Assembly: GCA_002482845.1 (NCBI GenBank)
Contig: DLGT01000103.1
Coordinates: 83,621 to 147,620 of the forward strand
Direction of reading: 5' to 3'
Source of the DNA: Saprospiraceae bacterium UBA7687
GTDB lineage: Bacteria; Bacteroidota; Bacteroidia; Chitinophagales; Saprospiraceae
DNA length: 64,000 bases
The notes under the pieces: model-generated
The model's input: only the letters and a program-made list of their open reading frames with translations
What the model was told of the DNA's origin: nothing
Databases searched by the model: none
Made by a program: the position numbers and the translations under genes
In this document: piece after piece, positions 1-8,249 of the stretch
Layout of the letters: each line of letters starts with the position of its first letter
How positions within the stretch are numbered: the stretch's first letter is position 1

Positions 1-1
1 G

Positions 2-337
2 AAAGTTAACCAAGGATTCTGGTATGTTGTCTCAGATTTTGATGCAGGAAGTTCAAACACGGAAGACTTGCCAATTGGTATTTTAGACCTTACTATTGTC
101 CCAAACCCAGCTTCGTATCAAGGAACATTGACTTTTAATGCTAATGAAAGAATGGTTGTAAAAGTTGATATCATCAATAGTTTAGGTCAAAAAACAGCAT
201 TCAACTATAGTGGAGATGTAATGGAAGGTAATAACATTATACCCATTGACCTTAGTAATATGCTCCCTGGCCAGTACTTCCTAAGCTTAACAGCCAAGGA
301 AAAAATATTCACAAAAAAAATAGTCGTTATAAAATAA
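2..337 (+). CDS. C-terminal part of a T9SS-secreted protein (partial)
   Basis: The reading frame is open from base 2 of the window to the stop at 337, so this is the 3' end of a gene that begins outside. The visible residues end in a type A T9SS C-terminal sorting domain: a VPNPAS motif, a stretch with VKVDIINSLGQK, a LPGQYFLSL strand and the basic end KIFTKKIVVIK. Such domains direct export through the outer membrane and attachment to the cell surface. What the passenger domain does cannot be told. An internal TTG at 68 could be taken for a start, but the domain would then lack its upstream linker and the open frame argues against it. The next gene follows 41 bp downstream on the same strand. 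Confidence 0.85.
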   Translation, partial: KVNQGFWYVVSDFDAGSSNTEDLPIGILDLTIVPNPASYQGTLTFNANERMVVKVDIINSLGQKTAFNYSGDVMEGNNIIPIDLSNMLPGQYFLSLTAKEKIFTKKIVVIK

Positions 338-378
338 TCATTTGAAACATCTTCTTAAAAAAATATAAATACAATAAA

Positions 379-2805
379 ATGAAAGTCTTTTACAACCTTA
401 CATTTCTGCTAATTTTTGTGGTTTCGACCTTAACAGTTTCAGCACAAGTCCCTAGAACCATAAGTTACCAAGGTGTACTTACTGATCCACAAGGTAATTT
501 AATAGCTGATGGCAATAGAACTATTACACTAAGATTGTATGAGTCACTAGCAAGCACCACACCTTTATATACTGAAATTCATAATGCTGTGGTGGTCAAA
601 GGTATTTTTAATGCCATCATTGGTTCACAATCTCCACTTCCTATAGACCTATCCTTTGATCGAGCTTATTTCCTTGGAGTAACCATAGATGCAGGTAGTG
701 AGTTGTTACCTAGAACTCCTTTAACAGCTGTTCCGTATGCATTAATGGCACATAGAGCAACGATAGCTGATGGACTTTCTAATAATGCAACTGGAATAGT
801 AACTAGTGTAAATAATCAAGATGGTGATCTTCTTATCGAAGCAGGTAGTGGCGCAAATATAACATCAAATAATGGCACAATCACCATCTCAGCTACAGGA
901 ACAGGTGGCACAGGAATACAAGGCGTGCAAAATCAAGACGGAACCATCACCATCGCAAATCCAACAGGACCCAATGCAACCATTAGCTTAGCAGATAATG
1001 CTGTAAAAAGTAATCATATTCAAAATGGAACTATCCTATTAGAAGATATAGCTAGTGGTGTGATTCCTCACCCATCAAACTTCATCATCAATGGTGCACC
1101 TGCTGGCGGTGACCTTACAGGCACCTTCCCCAATCCTCTCATTGGATCAGGAAAAGTTACAAGTGGTCATATACTTGATGGGACAATTCAGGCTACAGAC
1201 ATTGCAAATGGTGTCATACCAAACACTTCAAACTTCATTCAGAATGGATCAAATGCAGGTGGAGACCTTACCGCTACTTATCCCAATCCGACGATAGGAA
1301 CTAGTAAAGTCACCACTACTCATATCCTAGATGGAACTATTCAAGCTATTGATATTGCAAATGGGGTCATCCCAAGTACAGCAAACTTTATCCAAAATGG
1401 ATCAAATGCTGGTGGTGATCTTACGGGTACTTATCCAAACCCTTTTATCGGTTTTGACAGAGTCACCACACTGCACATCCAGGATGGAACCATAAGCCGT
1501 GAAGATCATAGTACGATAGGCGTGCCTTTAAATTCAGTGTTAAAACTAGTGGGAACGCAATTTGGTGCAACTTGGGAATATGTACCTGCTAAAGTTATAA
1601 ATGCAGGTACCGGAATTAATATAGTAGGTAATGCTTTCAATGATGATATTACCATTTCTGCTACCAATAGTGGTGGCACAGTCATCAGCACAGGAACTAA
1701 TGATCCTAATTATTTGACGAAATGGACAGCTCCAAATACAATCACAAAATCCACTTTATATGAATTAGATGGCAATGTGGGTATTGGGGTAGCACCAGCG
1801 ACAGCAAAATTAGATGTCAATGGTAATGCTAAAGTCAAAAGTTCTGTCGCAAATACACCAGCACTTTTAGCAACCCATACCGGTTCAGGATTAACACAAG
1901 GCACTGCCATCCAAGGCATCTCTGAAAATGTAGGTGTCCATGGAAGAGTAACAACTGCTCAACTTTCAACACCTACAGGCATAGGTGTGCGTGGAGATAC
2001 AGATGCAGGTTCGGGTGTAAGTGGATTTGCTGGACTTGGCGATGGTGTTACGGGTACATCACAGAGAGGTAGTGGTATAGTAGGAATCACGTCATCATTT
2101 GATCAATCACAAGCAGCAGTAAGAGCGGTAAATAATTCAGTAGATGGATATGGTATTCATAGTACTGCGGACGGAATTAACTCAGTAAGTGTCTTCGGCT
2201 TTAATAAAAGAGGGAAGGCTATTTATGGCAGCGTCACAACAGGCGAAGCGATATATGGTGACAATGAAGACTCCAATACCACGGGTTATGCAGGATATTT
2301 CAGAGGTAGAGTACACATGACAAAAGATCTGACAGTTATAGGAAATATTGCCAAAGCATCAAGCACATTCAAAATTGATCACCCTTTAGACCCTGCCAAC
2401 AAATACTTAAATCATTCAGTCGTAGAATCTCCTGACATGATGAATATGTATAATGGTACCATTGTTTTGGATGCATCCGGTGAAGCTGTTGTAAAATTAC
2501 CATCATATTTTGATGCTCTAAATACTGATTTCAGGTATTCATTAACACCTATCGGCGCGTTTGCACCAGTCTATATTAAAGAAGAAGTCAAAAATAATGC
2601 TTTCGTAATCGCTGGTGGTACGCCTGGAATAAAAATATCATGGCAAGTAACAGGTATCAGAAAAGATAAATTTGCTGAAAAATATAGAATCATTGTAGAG
2701 CAAGAAAAGTCAGCAGAAGAAAAGGGAAAATATATGCACCCAGAAGTATTTGGCAAAAGTGTAGAGCAAGGAGTACATTATAAAAGTAGCCCTAGTCATG
2801 ACTAA
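379..2805 (+). CDS. Secreted tail-fibre-like repeat protein
   Basis: This 808-residue protein has an N-terminal signal peptide ending near VSAQ (about residue 23). The region around residues 26-125 (ISYQGVLTD, then TPLTAVPYALMA) is a widespread N-terminal module of Bacteroidota surface proteins. Residues about 216-368 hold three consecutive 51-residue repeats carrying the motif AGGDLTGTYPNP, and a fourth begins after them. The middle is rich in glycine, threonine and asparagine, with chaperone/tail-fibre-like segments such as NVGIGVAPATAKLDVNG. The C-terminal 150 residues (from about TKDLTVIGNIAKASSTFKID) resemble the terminal module of tail-fibre-like proteins. I see no T9SS sorting domain, so the export route beyond the inner membrane is open. 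The role is probably structural or adhesive; no catalytic motif is visible. Confidence 0.7.
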   Translation: MKVFYNLTFLLIFVVSTLTVSAQVPRTISYQGVLTDPQGNLIADGNRTITLRLYESLASTTPLYTEIHNAVVVKGIFNAIIGSQSPLPIDLSFDRAYFLGVTIDAGSELLPRTPLTAVPYALMAHRATIADGLSNNATGIVTSVNNQDGDLLIEAGSGANITSNNGTITISATGTGGTGIQGVQNQDGTITIANPTGPNATISLADNAVKSNHIQNGTILLEDIASGVIPHPSNFIINGAPAGGDLTGTFPNPLIGSGKVTSGHILDGTIQATDIANGVIPNTSNFIQNGSNAGGDLTATYPNPTIGTSKVTTTHILDGTIQAIDIANGVIPSTANFIQNGSNAGGDLTGTYPNPFIGFDRVTTLHIQDGTISREDHSTIGVPLNSVLKLVGTQFGATWEYVPAKVINAGTGINIVGNAFNDDITISATNSGGTVISTGTNDPNYLTKWTAPNTITKSTLYELDGNVGIGVAPATAKLDVNGNAKVKSSVANTPALLATHTGSGLTQGTAIQGISENVGVHGRVTTAQLSTPTGIGVRGDTDAGSGVSGFAGLGDGVTGTSQRGSGIVGITSSFDQSQAAVRAVNNSVDGYGIHSTADGINSVSVFGFNKRGKAIYGSVTTGEAIYGDNEDSNTTGYAGYFRGRVHMTKDLTVIGNIAKASSTFKIDHPLDPANKYLNHSVVESPDMMNMYNGTIVLDASGEAVVKLPSYFDALNTDFRYSLTPIGAFAPVYIKEEVKNNAFVIAGGTPGIKISWQVTGIRKDKFAEKYRIIVEQEKSAEEKGKYMHPEVFGKSVEQGVHYKSSPSHD
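1024..1482 (+). repeat. Three tandem 153-bp coding repeats
   Basis: Equivalent codons (the Asn/Asp-Gly pair starting each unit) fall at 1024, 1177, 1330 and 1483, an exact 153-bp period. Each unit encodes 51 residues with the order ILDGTIQ, DIANGVIP, NFIQNGSNAGGDLTGTYPNP and VTTTHI. Units 2 and 3 are more alike at the DNA level than unit 1, consistent with recent in-frame duplication. Copy number could vary between strains. Confidence 0.85.
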
Positions 2806-2863
2806 ATAGGAATAATTTTAAAGTGTAAAACTGACCTTTTAGTTATCTAAAGCAAGATATTTT

Positions 2864-2871
2864 TATCTTTG
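2864..2871 (+). promoter_or_regulatory. TATCTTTG -7 promoter box abutting the flavoprotein start
   Basis: TATCTTTG matches the Bacteroidota -7 consensus TAnnTTTG exactly and ends 4 bp before the ATG at 2876. With the usual 5-7 bp spacing, transcription would begin at or next to the start codon, suggesting a leaderless or nearly leaderless mRNA. No clear TTTG -33 box is seen. Confidence 0.55.
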
Positions 2872-2875
2872 CAGG

Positions 2876-4087
2876 ATGACAGAAGTAGATATAATAATTG
2901 TAGGTGGTGGCGCCGCGGGTTTTTTCTCGGCGATCACTGCTGCAGAACACAATCCTAGTTTGCGTATTATTATTTTGGAGCAATCCAAAGAAGTACTCAA
3001 CAAGGTGCGTATCTCAGGTGGTGGACGTTGCAATGCCACACATGCTTGTTTTGACCCGAAGGAATTGACAACATATTACCCACGTGGAGCAAGGGAATTG
3101 CTAGGACCTTTTCACACTTTTGGTCCTACACAAACAATAGAATGGTTTAAGAATCATGGTGTTAACCTAAAAACGGAAGCGGATGGAAGGATGTTTCCCG
3201 ATTCGGATAGTTCTGAGACAATAATAAGGTGCTTTCAAGGCTTGACGCAAAAACTGGGTATTAAAGTTATTCAAAACGTAAAGGTAAAAGGATTTAATTA
3301 TTCTGAAGAAGATGAATATAAATTCGAAATCAACACAGAATCAAGCCATTACAAATCAAAACGATTAATGTTAGCCACAGGTAGCAGTCCTTTTATATGG
3401 AATATGCTAAAAGAACATGGGTATAAAATCGTAGAACCTGTACCATCACTTTTCACTTTCAATCTTCCTAATAATCCTATTTGCAAATTGATGGGATTGT
3501 CAGTACCAAAGGCGAACGTTCAAATAAAAGATACCAAAATAAAGACAAATGGTCCGCTGCTGATTACACATTGGGGATTTAGCGGTCCAGCTATTCTTAA
3601 AGCTTCTGCATGGGGAGCAAATGTACTCGATGAAAAAAAATATGCTTTTGATGCTATTATAGATTGGGTACCTGATGTACACATAGAACAGATTACAGAA
3701 TTGCGCGATTCAATGGCCAAGAAAAAAGTTGTTTCTAATCCTATCTTTGGACTTCCTTGTAGATTGTGGACATATATGACTGATGACATCATTTCAGATA
3801 AAGAAAAAAACTGGGCATCGCTTTCAAAAACCGAGTTAAATGCTATCGTACAAAATCTAAAATCAGCTTCATTTACAGTTTCTGGAAAGTCAACTTTTAA
3901 AGAAGAATTTGTAACAGCAGGTGGTGTGGCATTAAGCCAAATTAATTTTAAATGTTTCGAAAGTAAGATCCAACCAGGACTTTTTATGGCTGGCGAGATA
4001 TTGAATATTGATGCTGTAACTGGTGGGTTTAATTTTCAAGCGGCTTGGACAGGTGGATATTTGGCAGGACAAGAAATGAGTAAGTAG
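2876..4087 (+). CDS. HI0933/BaiN-family FAD-dependent oxidoreductase
   Basis: A 403-residue flavoprotein of the HI0933 family (YhiN/BaiN-like; often named aminoacetone oxidase family or NAD(P)/FAD-dependent oxidoreductase). The N-terminus has the Rossmann motif VGGGAAGFFSA (residues 9-19) for the ADP part of FAD, followed by the family hallmark ISGGGRCNAT (46-55). The C-terminus holds the second FAD-contacting stretch GLFMAGEILNIDAVTGGFNF (about 368-387). Length is normal for the family. It is expected to be cytosolic; the physiological substrate of this branch is not settled, so no reaction is assigned. It stands alone, preceded by its own promoter box only 4 bp from the ATG. Confidence 0.85.
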   Translation: MTEVDIIIVGGGAAGFFSAITAAEHNPSLRIIILEQSKEVLNKVRISGGGRCNATHACFDPKELTTYYPRGARELLGPFHTFGPTQTIEWFKNHGVNLKTEADGRMFPDSDSSETIIRCFQGLTQKLGIKVIQNVKVKGFNYSEEDEYKFEINTESSHYKSKRLMLATGSSPFIWNMLKEHGYKIVEPVPSLFTFNLPNNPICKLMGLSVPKANVQIKDTKIKTNGPLLITHWGFSGPAILKASAWGANVLDEKKYAFDAIIDWVPDVHIEQITELRDSMAKKKVVSNPIFGLPCRLWTYMTDDIISDKEKNWASLSKTELNAIVQNLKSASFTVSGKSTFKEEFVTAGGVALSQINFKCFESKIQPGLFMAGEILNIDAVTGGFNFQAAWTGGYLAGQEMSK

Positions 4088-4197
4088 TAGAAGGATATAT
4101 ACGTTTTGTCTATTATTTTCGTTTTCAATAGTCGATATCTTTTTTTGACCAAAGATTTACCCTAATTTAGCGTTTCTAAATCAGTTATTCCAGTATT

Positions 4198-5832
4198 ATG
4201 TCATACAGAGTTGTCATTTTCATCAGCTTACTTTTCACTACAAATTATATTTCGGCACAAGATATCATTTTTGAACGCGCAGATTCTTTAAAAGGAAATC
4301 ATAGTAAAGAGCGAAAATGGTGGGATGTCACTCATTATGACCTTCATGCAAGATTTGATCCTGAAAACAAAACCATTTCTGGTAAAAACAAAACATCTTA
4401 TAAAGTGCTGTCTCCATATCAAACTATGCAGATAGATCTTCAAATACCTTTGATTTTGGATAGTGTCATTCAGAATAATCAGAAATGTAAATGGACACAA
4501 GAAGACGATGCCTACTTAGTCCAACTTCCTAATGAACAAATAGTTGGCGAAATGAATGAAATTACATTTTACTTTCATGGTAGTCCAAAAGTAGCCAAAA
4601 TGCCACCTTGGCAAGGAGGTGTGATATGGCAAAAAGATAACAACAAAAACCCATGGATGTCTATCGCTTGTCAGGGAATGGCAGCAAGTGTTTGGTTTCC
4701 AAATAAAGACCATATGTATGATGAGCCGGATAGTGTTGCGATGTCAATTACTGCACCTGAAAATCTAGTGACTGTAGCAGGTGGTAGACTTAGATCCATA
4801 AAGACTAATCCTGATGCAACCAAAACCTATCATTGGGCAGTCGTAAACCCTATAAATAATTACAATATCATACCGTACATTGGTAAGTATGTGAATATAC
4901 AAGATACTTTTCATGGAGAAGGTGGTGTCTTGGACATCAATTATTGGGTACTTGATTACAATAAAGAAAAAGCCACAGAACATTTCAAACAGACCAAATC
5001 GATGTTGAGATGTTTTGAATCTTGGTTTGGGAAATATCCATTTTATGAAGATGGTTACAAACTTGTTGAATCTCCGCATTTAGGTATGGAACATCAATCT
5101 GCCATTGCCTACGGCAACCGATTTAATCAAGGATATATGGGAAGGGATTTGTCAGGCACAGGTTGGGGACTGAAGTGGGATTTCATCATCGTCCACGAAT
5201 CAGGTCACGAATGGTTCGGAAATAATATTTCAGCAAGAGATGTAGCCGACAATTGGATTCATGAGGGATTTACAGCTTATTCAGAAAATCTTTACACCGA
5301 GTATTTATTCGGAAAAACAGCAGGAGCAGAATATGTGGTCGGCACTAGAAAAGCAGTCATCAATGACAAACCCATCATAGGTCCATATGGCGTAAACAAA
5401 AATGGATCGGGCGACATGTATTATAAAGCAGCAAATATGATGCACACCATTCGGCAAATGGTCAATGACGACGTTAAATGGAAAGCTTTTTTGAGAGATA
5501 TCAATAAAACATTTTGGCATAAAACAACTGATACACATGAAGTAGAAAACTACATGTCTGATTATCTTGGTATCAATCTTCAGAAGGTTTTTGACCAATA
5601 TCTACGAACAACTGAGATTCCTGTTTTGGAATACGTGCAAGATAAAAAGAACCTAAAATATAGATGGAACAATAGTATTGATGGGTTTGATATGCCTGTA
5701 GATGTGATCTCACAAGGTCAAAAAATTAAAATAAAACCATCAGAAAAATGGCAAACACTCAAACTAAAAACAGCAGATAAAATTGAAATAGATAAGAATT
5801 ATTACGTCATTCCTGAACTTCAAAGTATGTAA
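4198..5832 (+). CDS. M1-family zinc aminopeptidase, secreted
   Basis: A 544-residue gluzincin with a signal peptide (cleavage near YISAQ). It has the M1 exopeptidase motif in the variant GMEHQ (from residue 296, matching GAMEN), the zinc site HESGH at 333-337 and the third ligand Glu356 in WIHEGFTAY. These are the established catalytic elements of M1 aminopeptidases, which remove N-terminal residues from peptides. The N-terminal beta-rich domain covers about residues 40-230. The protein ends soon after the catalytic domain, without an ERAP1-like C-terminal domain and without a T9SS sorting domain, so a periplasmic location is likely. It is flanked by unrelated genes on the same strand with about 100-bp gaps. 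Confidence 0.88.
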   Translation: MSYRVVIFISLLFTTNYISAQDIIFERADSLKGNHSKERKWWDVTHYDLHARFDPENKTISGKNKTSYKVLSPYQTMQIDLQIPLILDSVIQNNQKCKWTQEDDAYLVQLPNEQIVGEMNEITFYFHGSPKVAKMPPWQGGVIWQKDNNKNPWMSIACQGMAASVWFPNKDHMYDEPDSVAMSITAPENLVTVAGGRLRSIKTNPDATKTYHWAVVNPINNYNIIPYIGKYVNIQDTFHGEGGVLDINYWVLDYNKEKATEHFKQTKSMLRCFESWFGKYPFYEDGYKLVESPHLGMEHQSAIAYGNRFNQGYMGRDLSGTGWGLKWDFIIVHESGHEWFGNNISARDVADNWIHEGFTAYSENLYTEYLFGKTAGAEYVVGTRKAVINDKPIIGPYGVNKNGSGDMYYKAANMMHTIRQMVNDDVKWKAFLRDINKTFWHKTTDTHEVENYMSDYLGINLQKVFDQYLRTTEIPVLEYVQDKKNLKYRWNNSIDGFDMPVDVISQGQKIKIKPSEKWQTLKLKTADKIEIDKNYYVIPELQSM

Positions 5833-5922
5833 ATAAAAAGAAAGGCATAGTTTTTGATATTAAATAAATATGTAATATTTAAAATACATATTTAGAAGAT
5901 TTATCACTTAATTTTAACAATT

Positions 5923-6525
5923 ATGTTTATCAATAAAAACATCACTTTCGGTCTATTTTTATGTCTATTTGGCTTGCTCATCACCTCATGTAGTCCTTCT
6001 ACAACGACCAAAAGAAGTTCAAAATATTCAAGTGCTGAAAAGCGTGAAAAATCGAATAGACAGAAGACATCTGAAAACAAAAAATATGTCTATCATACAA
6101 AGTCAGCTTCTTCTGTCAAAAAAAGCGAAGGCAATTTGATGACAAGAGATGAAATAGTCTTAAGTGCTATGAAATATACGGGTAGAGACTATAAATCAGG
6201 TGGCAAATCTCCCGAAACAGGTTTTGATTGTAGTGGTTTTACATCATTTGTGTTCAACTTGAATGGCATTCCGATTTCTGGTTCATCTGATCAGCAAGCG
6301 AAACTGGGCAAACAAAAGTCAAAAAATAATTTATTACCAGGTGATTTGGTATTTTTTGGTAACGAAGATAGAATTTCACATGTTGCAATCGTAGCTAGCA
6401 ATAAACCTGATGAATTAGAAATAGTCCACAGCACCACATCAGCTGGTGTTAAAATAGATAACATATCAAACTCTGAATACTGGAATTCAAGATTTCTATT
6501 TGGTGTAGATGTGATATCAAAATAA
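5923..6525 (+). CDS. NlpC/P60 cell-wall endopeptidase lipoprotein
   Basis: A 200-residue lipoprotein: hydrophobic N-terminus followed by the lipobox LITSC with the lipidated Cys23, then a lysine/serine-rich linker to about residue 80. The NlpC/P60 domain follows, with the catalytic triad visible as Cys103 (GFDCSGF), His153 (SHVAIV) and His169 (IVHST). Members cut gamma-D-glutamyl-diaminopimelate or related bonds in peptidoglycan stem peptides. Presumably it is anchored in a membrane and acts in the periplasm during wall growth or turnover. Length is typical of small NlpC/P60 lipoproteins. Confidence 0.88.
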   Translation: MFINKNITFGLFLCLFGLLITSCSPSTTTKRSSKYSSAEKREKSNRQKTSENKKYVYHTKSASSVKKSEGNLMTRDEIVLSAMKYTGRDYKSGGKSPETGFDCSGFTSFVFNLNGIPISGSSDQQAKLGKQKSKNNLLPGDLVFFGNEDRISHVAIVASNKPDELEIVHSTTSAGVKIDNISNSEYWNSRFLFGVDVISK

Positions 6526-6612
6526 TTTCACTTACATGAAACTATTATTAAAAAAATGAAGTTTTTTAATTGGTTAATAAGTATCTTTACACCTCAACGT
6601 AGCAAAAACAAA

Positions 6613-7185
6613 ATGTTAAATCTAATTTTATTCGGTCCTCCAGGATCGGGCAAAGGTACCCAAGCTGAGTACCTAATCAAAGAATATGAAATCCTTCACA
6701 TCTCTACAGGTGATTTATTCCGATATGAAATGGGTAATAATACCGAACTAGGACTAAAAGCCAAAGAATATATGGCCAAAGGAGAATTGGTACCTGATGA
6801 GGTTACCATTGGTATGCTAAAAAATAAAGTCAATGCTAATCCCGAAGCTAAGGGTATCATCTTTGATGGTTTTCCACGTACTATCCCACAGGCAGAAGCG
6901 CTTGATGCATTCTTAGCAGAAAAAGATACTGAAGTTTCAGCTTTGATTGCCATGGATGTTCCTGAAGAAGAGCTTGTTAAACGTCTACTAGGTAGAGGTG
7001 AGTCTTCAGGCAGAGCTGATGATATGGATGAAAACATCATAAGAAATAGAATTGCGGTGTATAATTCTGAGACAGCACCAGTTTTCGAATATTATAAATC
7101 CAAGAATAAATCCAAACTTATCCCTGGTACAGGAAGTAAGGATGAGATATTCAATCGATTGACAACTGTAATTAACGACTTATAA
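6613..7185 (+). CDS. adk: Adenylate kinase
   Basis: Adenylate kinase (ATP + AMP to 2 ADP), cytosolic. The P-loop GPPGSGKGTQ lies at residues 8-17, then the AMP-binding stretch STGDLFR and the DGFPRT motif, and a short LID (RLLGRGESSGRADD), as in short-form bacterial enzymes. I chose the ATG at 6613 (190 aa, the usual Bacteroidota length). The frame is open back to an ATG at 6556, but the extra 19 residues are not part of the family, and a TATCTTTA promoter-like box lies inside that stretch. It sits between the NlpC/P60 gene and obg. Confidence 0.9.
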   Translation: MLNLILFGPPGSGKGTQAEYLIKEYEILHISTGDLFRYEMGNNTELGLKAKEYMAKGELVPDEVTIGMLKNKVNANPEAKGIIFDGFPRTIPQAEALDAFLAEKDTEVSALIAMDVPEEELVKRLLGRGESSGRADDMDENIIRNRIAVYNSETAPVFEYYKSKNKSKLIPGTGSKDEIFNRLTTVINDL

Positions 7186-7210
7186 ATTTCATTTAAGCGT
7201 TATTTAGCTT

Positions 7211-7218
7211 TACATTTG
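7211..7218 (+). promoter_or_regulatory. TACATTTG -7 box upstream of obg
   Basis: TACATTTG fits the Bacteroidota TAnnTTTG consensus and lies 25 bp before the proposed TTG start of obg, giving a leader of about 20 nt. The box falls in the short gap after adk, so obg probably has its own promoter. Confidence 0.5.
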
Positions 7219-7243
7219 TCATTTTCACATAAAAATAAACATT

Positions 7244-8245
7244 TTGGCTGAACAGAATTTTGTAGATTACGTAAAAATTTGTTGCAGGTCTGGAGCCGGT
7301 GGCGCTGGATCTTCTCACTTTTTCCGTGATAAGATGAATAGTATGGGCGGACCAGATGGTGGAGATGGTGGTCGTGGAGGACATATTATATTAAGAGGAA
7401 ACTCTAATGTATGGACACTTTTAGCTTTAAAATACAAAAAACACGTCATAGCAACTCCAGGAATGCCTGGTACTGGTAATCAAAGTACTGGTGCTAGTGG
7501 AAAAGACGTCATCCTTGATGTACCACTGGGTACGGTAGCAAAAGATTTTGAAACAGGTCGAATAGAATTTGAAATCACTTCACACGACGAAACAAGAATC
7601 CTTGCTAAAGGAGGTCGTGGTGGTTTAGGTAACGCACATTTTAAATCTGCCACTAATCAAACACCTGAATACTCCCAAACAGGCGAAGCTGGGGAAGAAG
7701 TTTGGAAAGTACTTGAATTAAAAGTCCTTGCAGATGTCGGTTTGGTAGGATTCCCAAATGCTGGCAAATCAAGTCTTTTGGCTACCATCACAGCAGCAAA
7801 ACCAGAAGTAGCCAGTTATCCATTCACTACGCTTATACCTAACCTTGGAATTGTAAAATACAGAGACCATAAGTCATTCATCATGGCAGATATCCCGGGT
7901 ATCATCGAAAATGCCCATGAAGGTAAAGGTTTGGGACTCAGATTCTTAAGACACATAGAGCGTAATTCAGTTTTGCTTTTTATGGTTCCAATAGATGCGG
8001 AAGATATCAGCAAAGAATACGACATTTTGCTTAATGAGTTAAAAATGTACAATCCCGAACTTGTAGATAAACCACGCATGCTGGCTATTACAAAAATAGA
8101 TTTAGTAGACGATGAACTCAGAAAACTAATCGAAAAAGAAATGAAAGTAGATATACCATATTATTTTATATCTTCTGTCGCCGAAAAAGGTCTTACTGAG
8201 CTAAAAGATGCGCTCTGGATCATGATGAATAAAGAAAAAGATTAA
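7244..8245 (+). CDS. obg: Obg/CgtA GTPase
   Basis: A 333-residue Obg-family GTPase involved in late 50S ribosome assembly and stringent-response control. The glycine-rich Obg fold covers residues 1-160 (repeated GG motifs such as GGDGGRGGH). The G domain follows: G1 GFPNAGKS (169-176), G2 region YPFTTL, G3 DIPGI, G4 TKID and G5 SSVAEKG. Length matches Bacteroidota Obg proteins lacking a long C-terminal extension. The start is a TTG (MAEQNFVDY...), chosen because it begins exactly at the conserved N-terminus and no ATG is available nearby. It converges with pepA, leaving only 4 bp between stop codons. Confidence 0.93.
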   Translation: MAEQNFVDYVKICCRSGAGGAGSSHFFRDKMNSMGGPDGGDGGRGGHIILRGNSNVWTLLALKYKKHVIATPGMPGTGNQSTGASGKDVILDVPLGTVAKDFETGRIEFEITSHDETRILAKGGRGGLGNAHFKSATNQTPEYSQTGEAGEEVWKVLELKVLADVGLVGFPNAGKSSLLATITAAKPEVASYPFTTLIPNLGIVKYRDHKSFIMADIPGIIENAHEGKGLGLRFLRHIERNSVLLFMVPIDAEDISKEYDILLNELKMYNPELVDKPRMLAITKIDLVDDELRKLIEKEMKVDIPYYFISSVAEKGLTELKDALWIMMNKEKD

Positions 8246-8249
8246 TATC

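Noticed and set aside
6556..6612. N-terminal extension of adenylate kinase from the ATG at 6556.
   Set aside because: The family begins at MLNLILFGPPG; the 19 added residues are hydrophobic/basic and overlap a promoter-like box.
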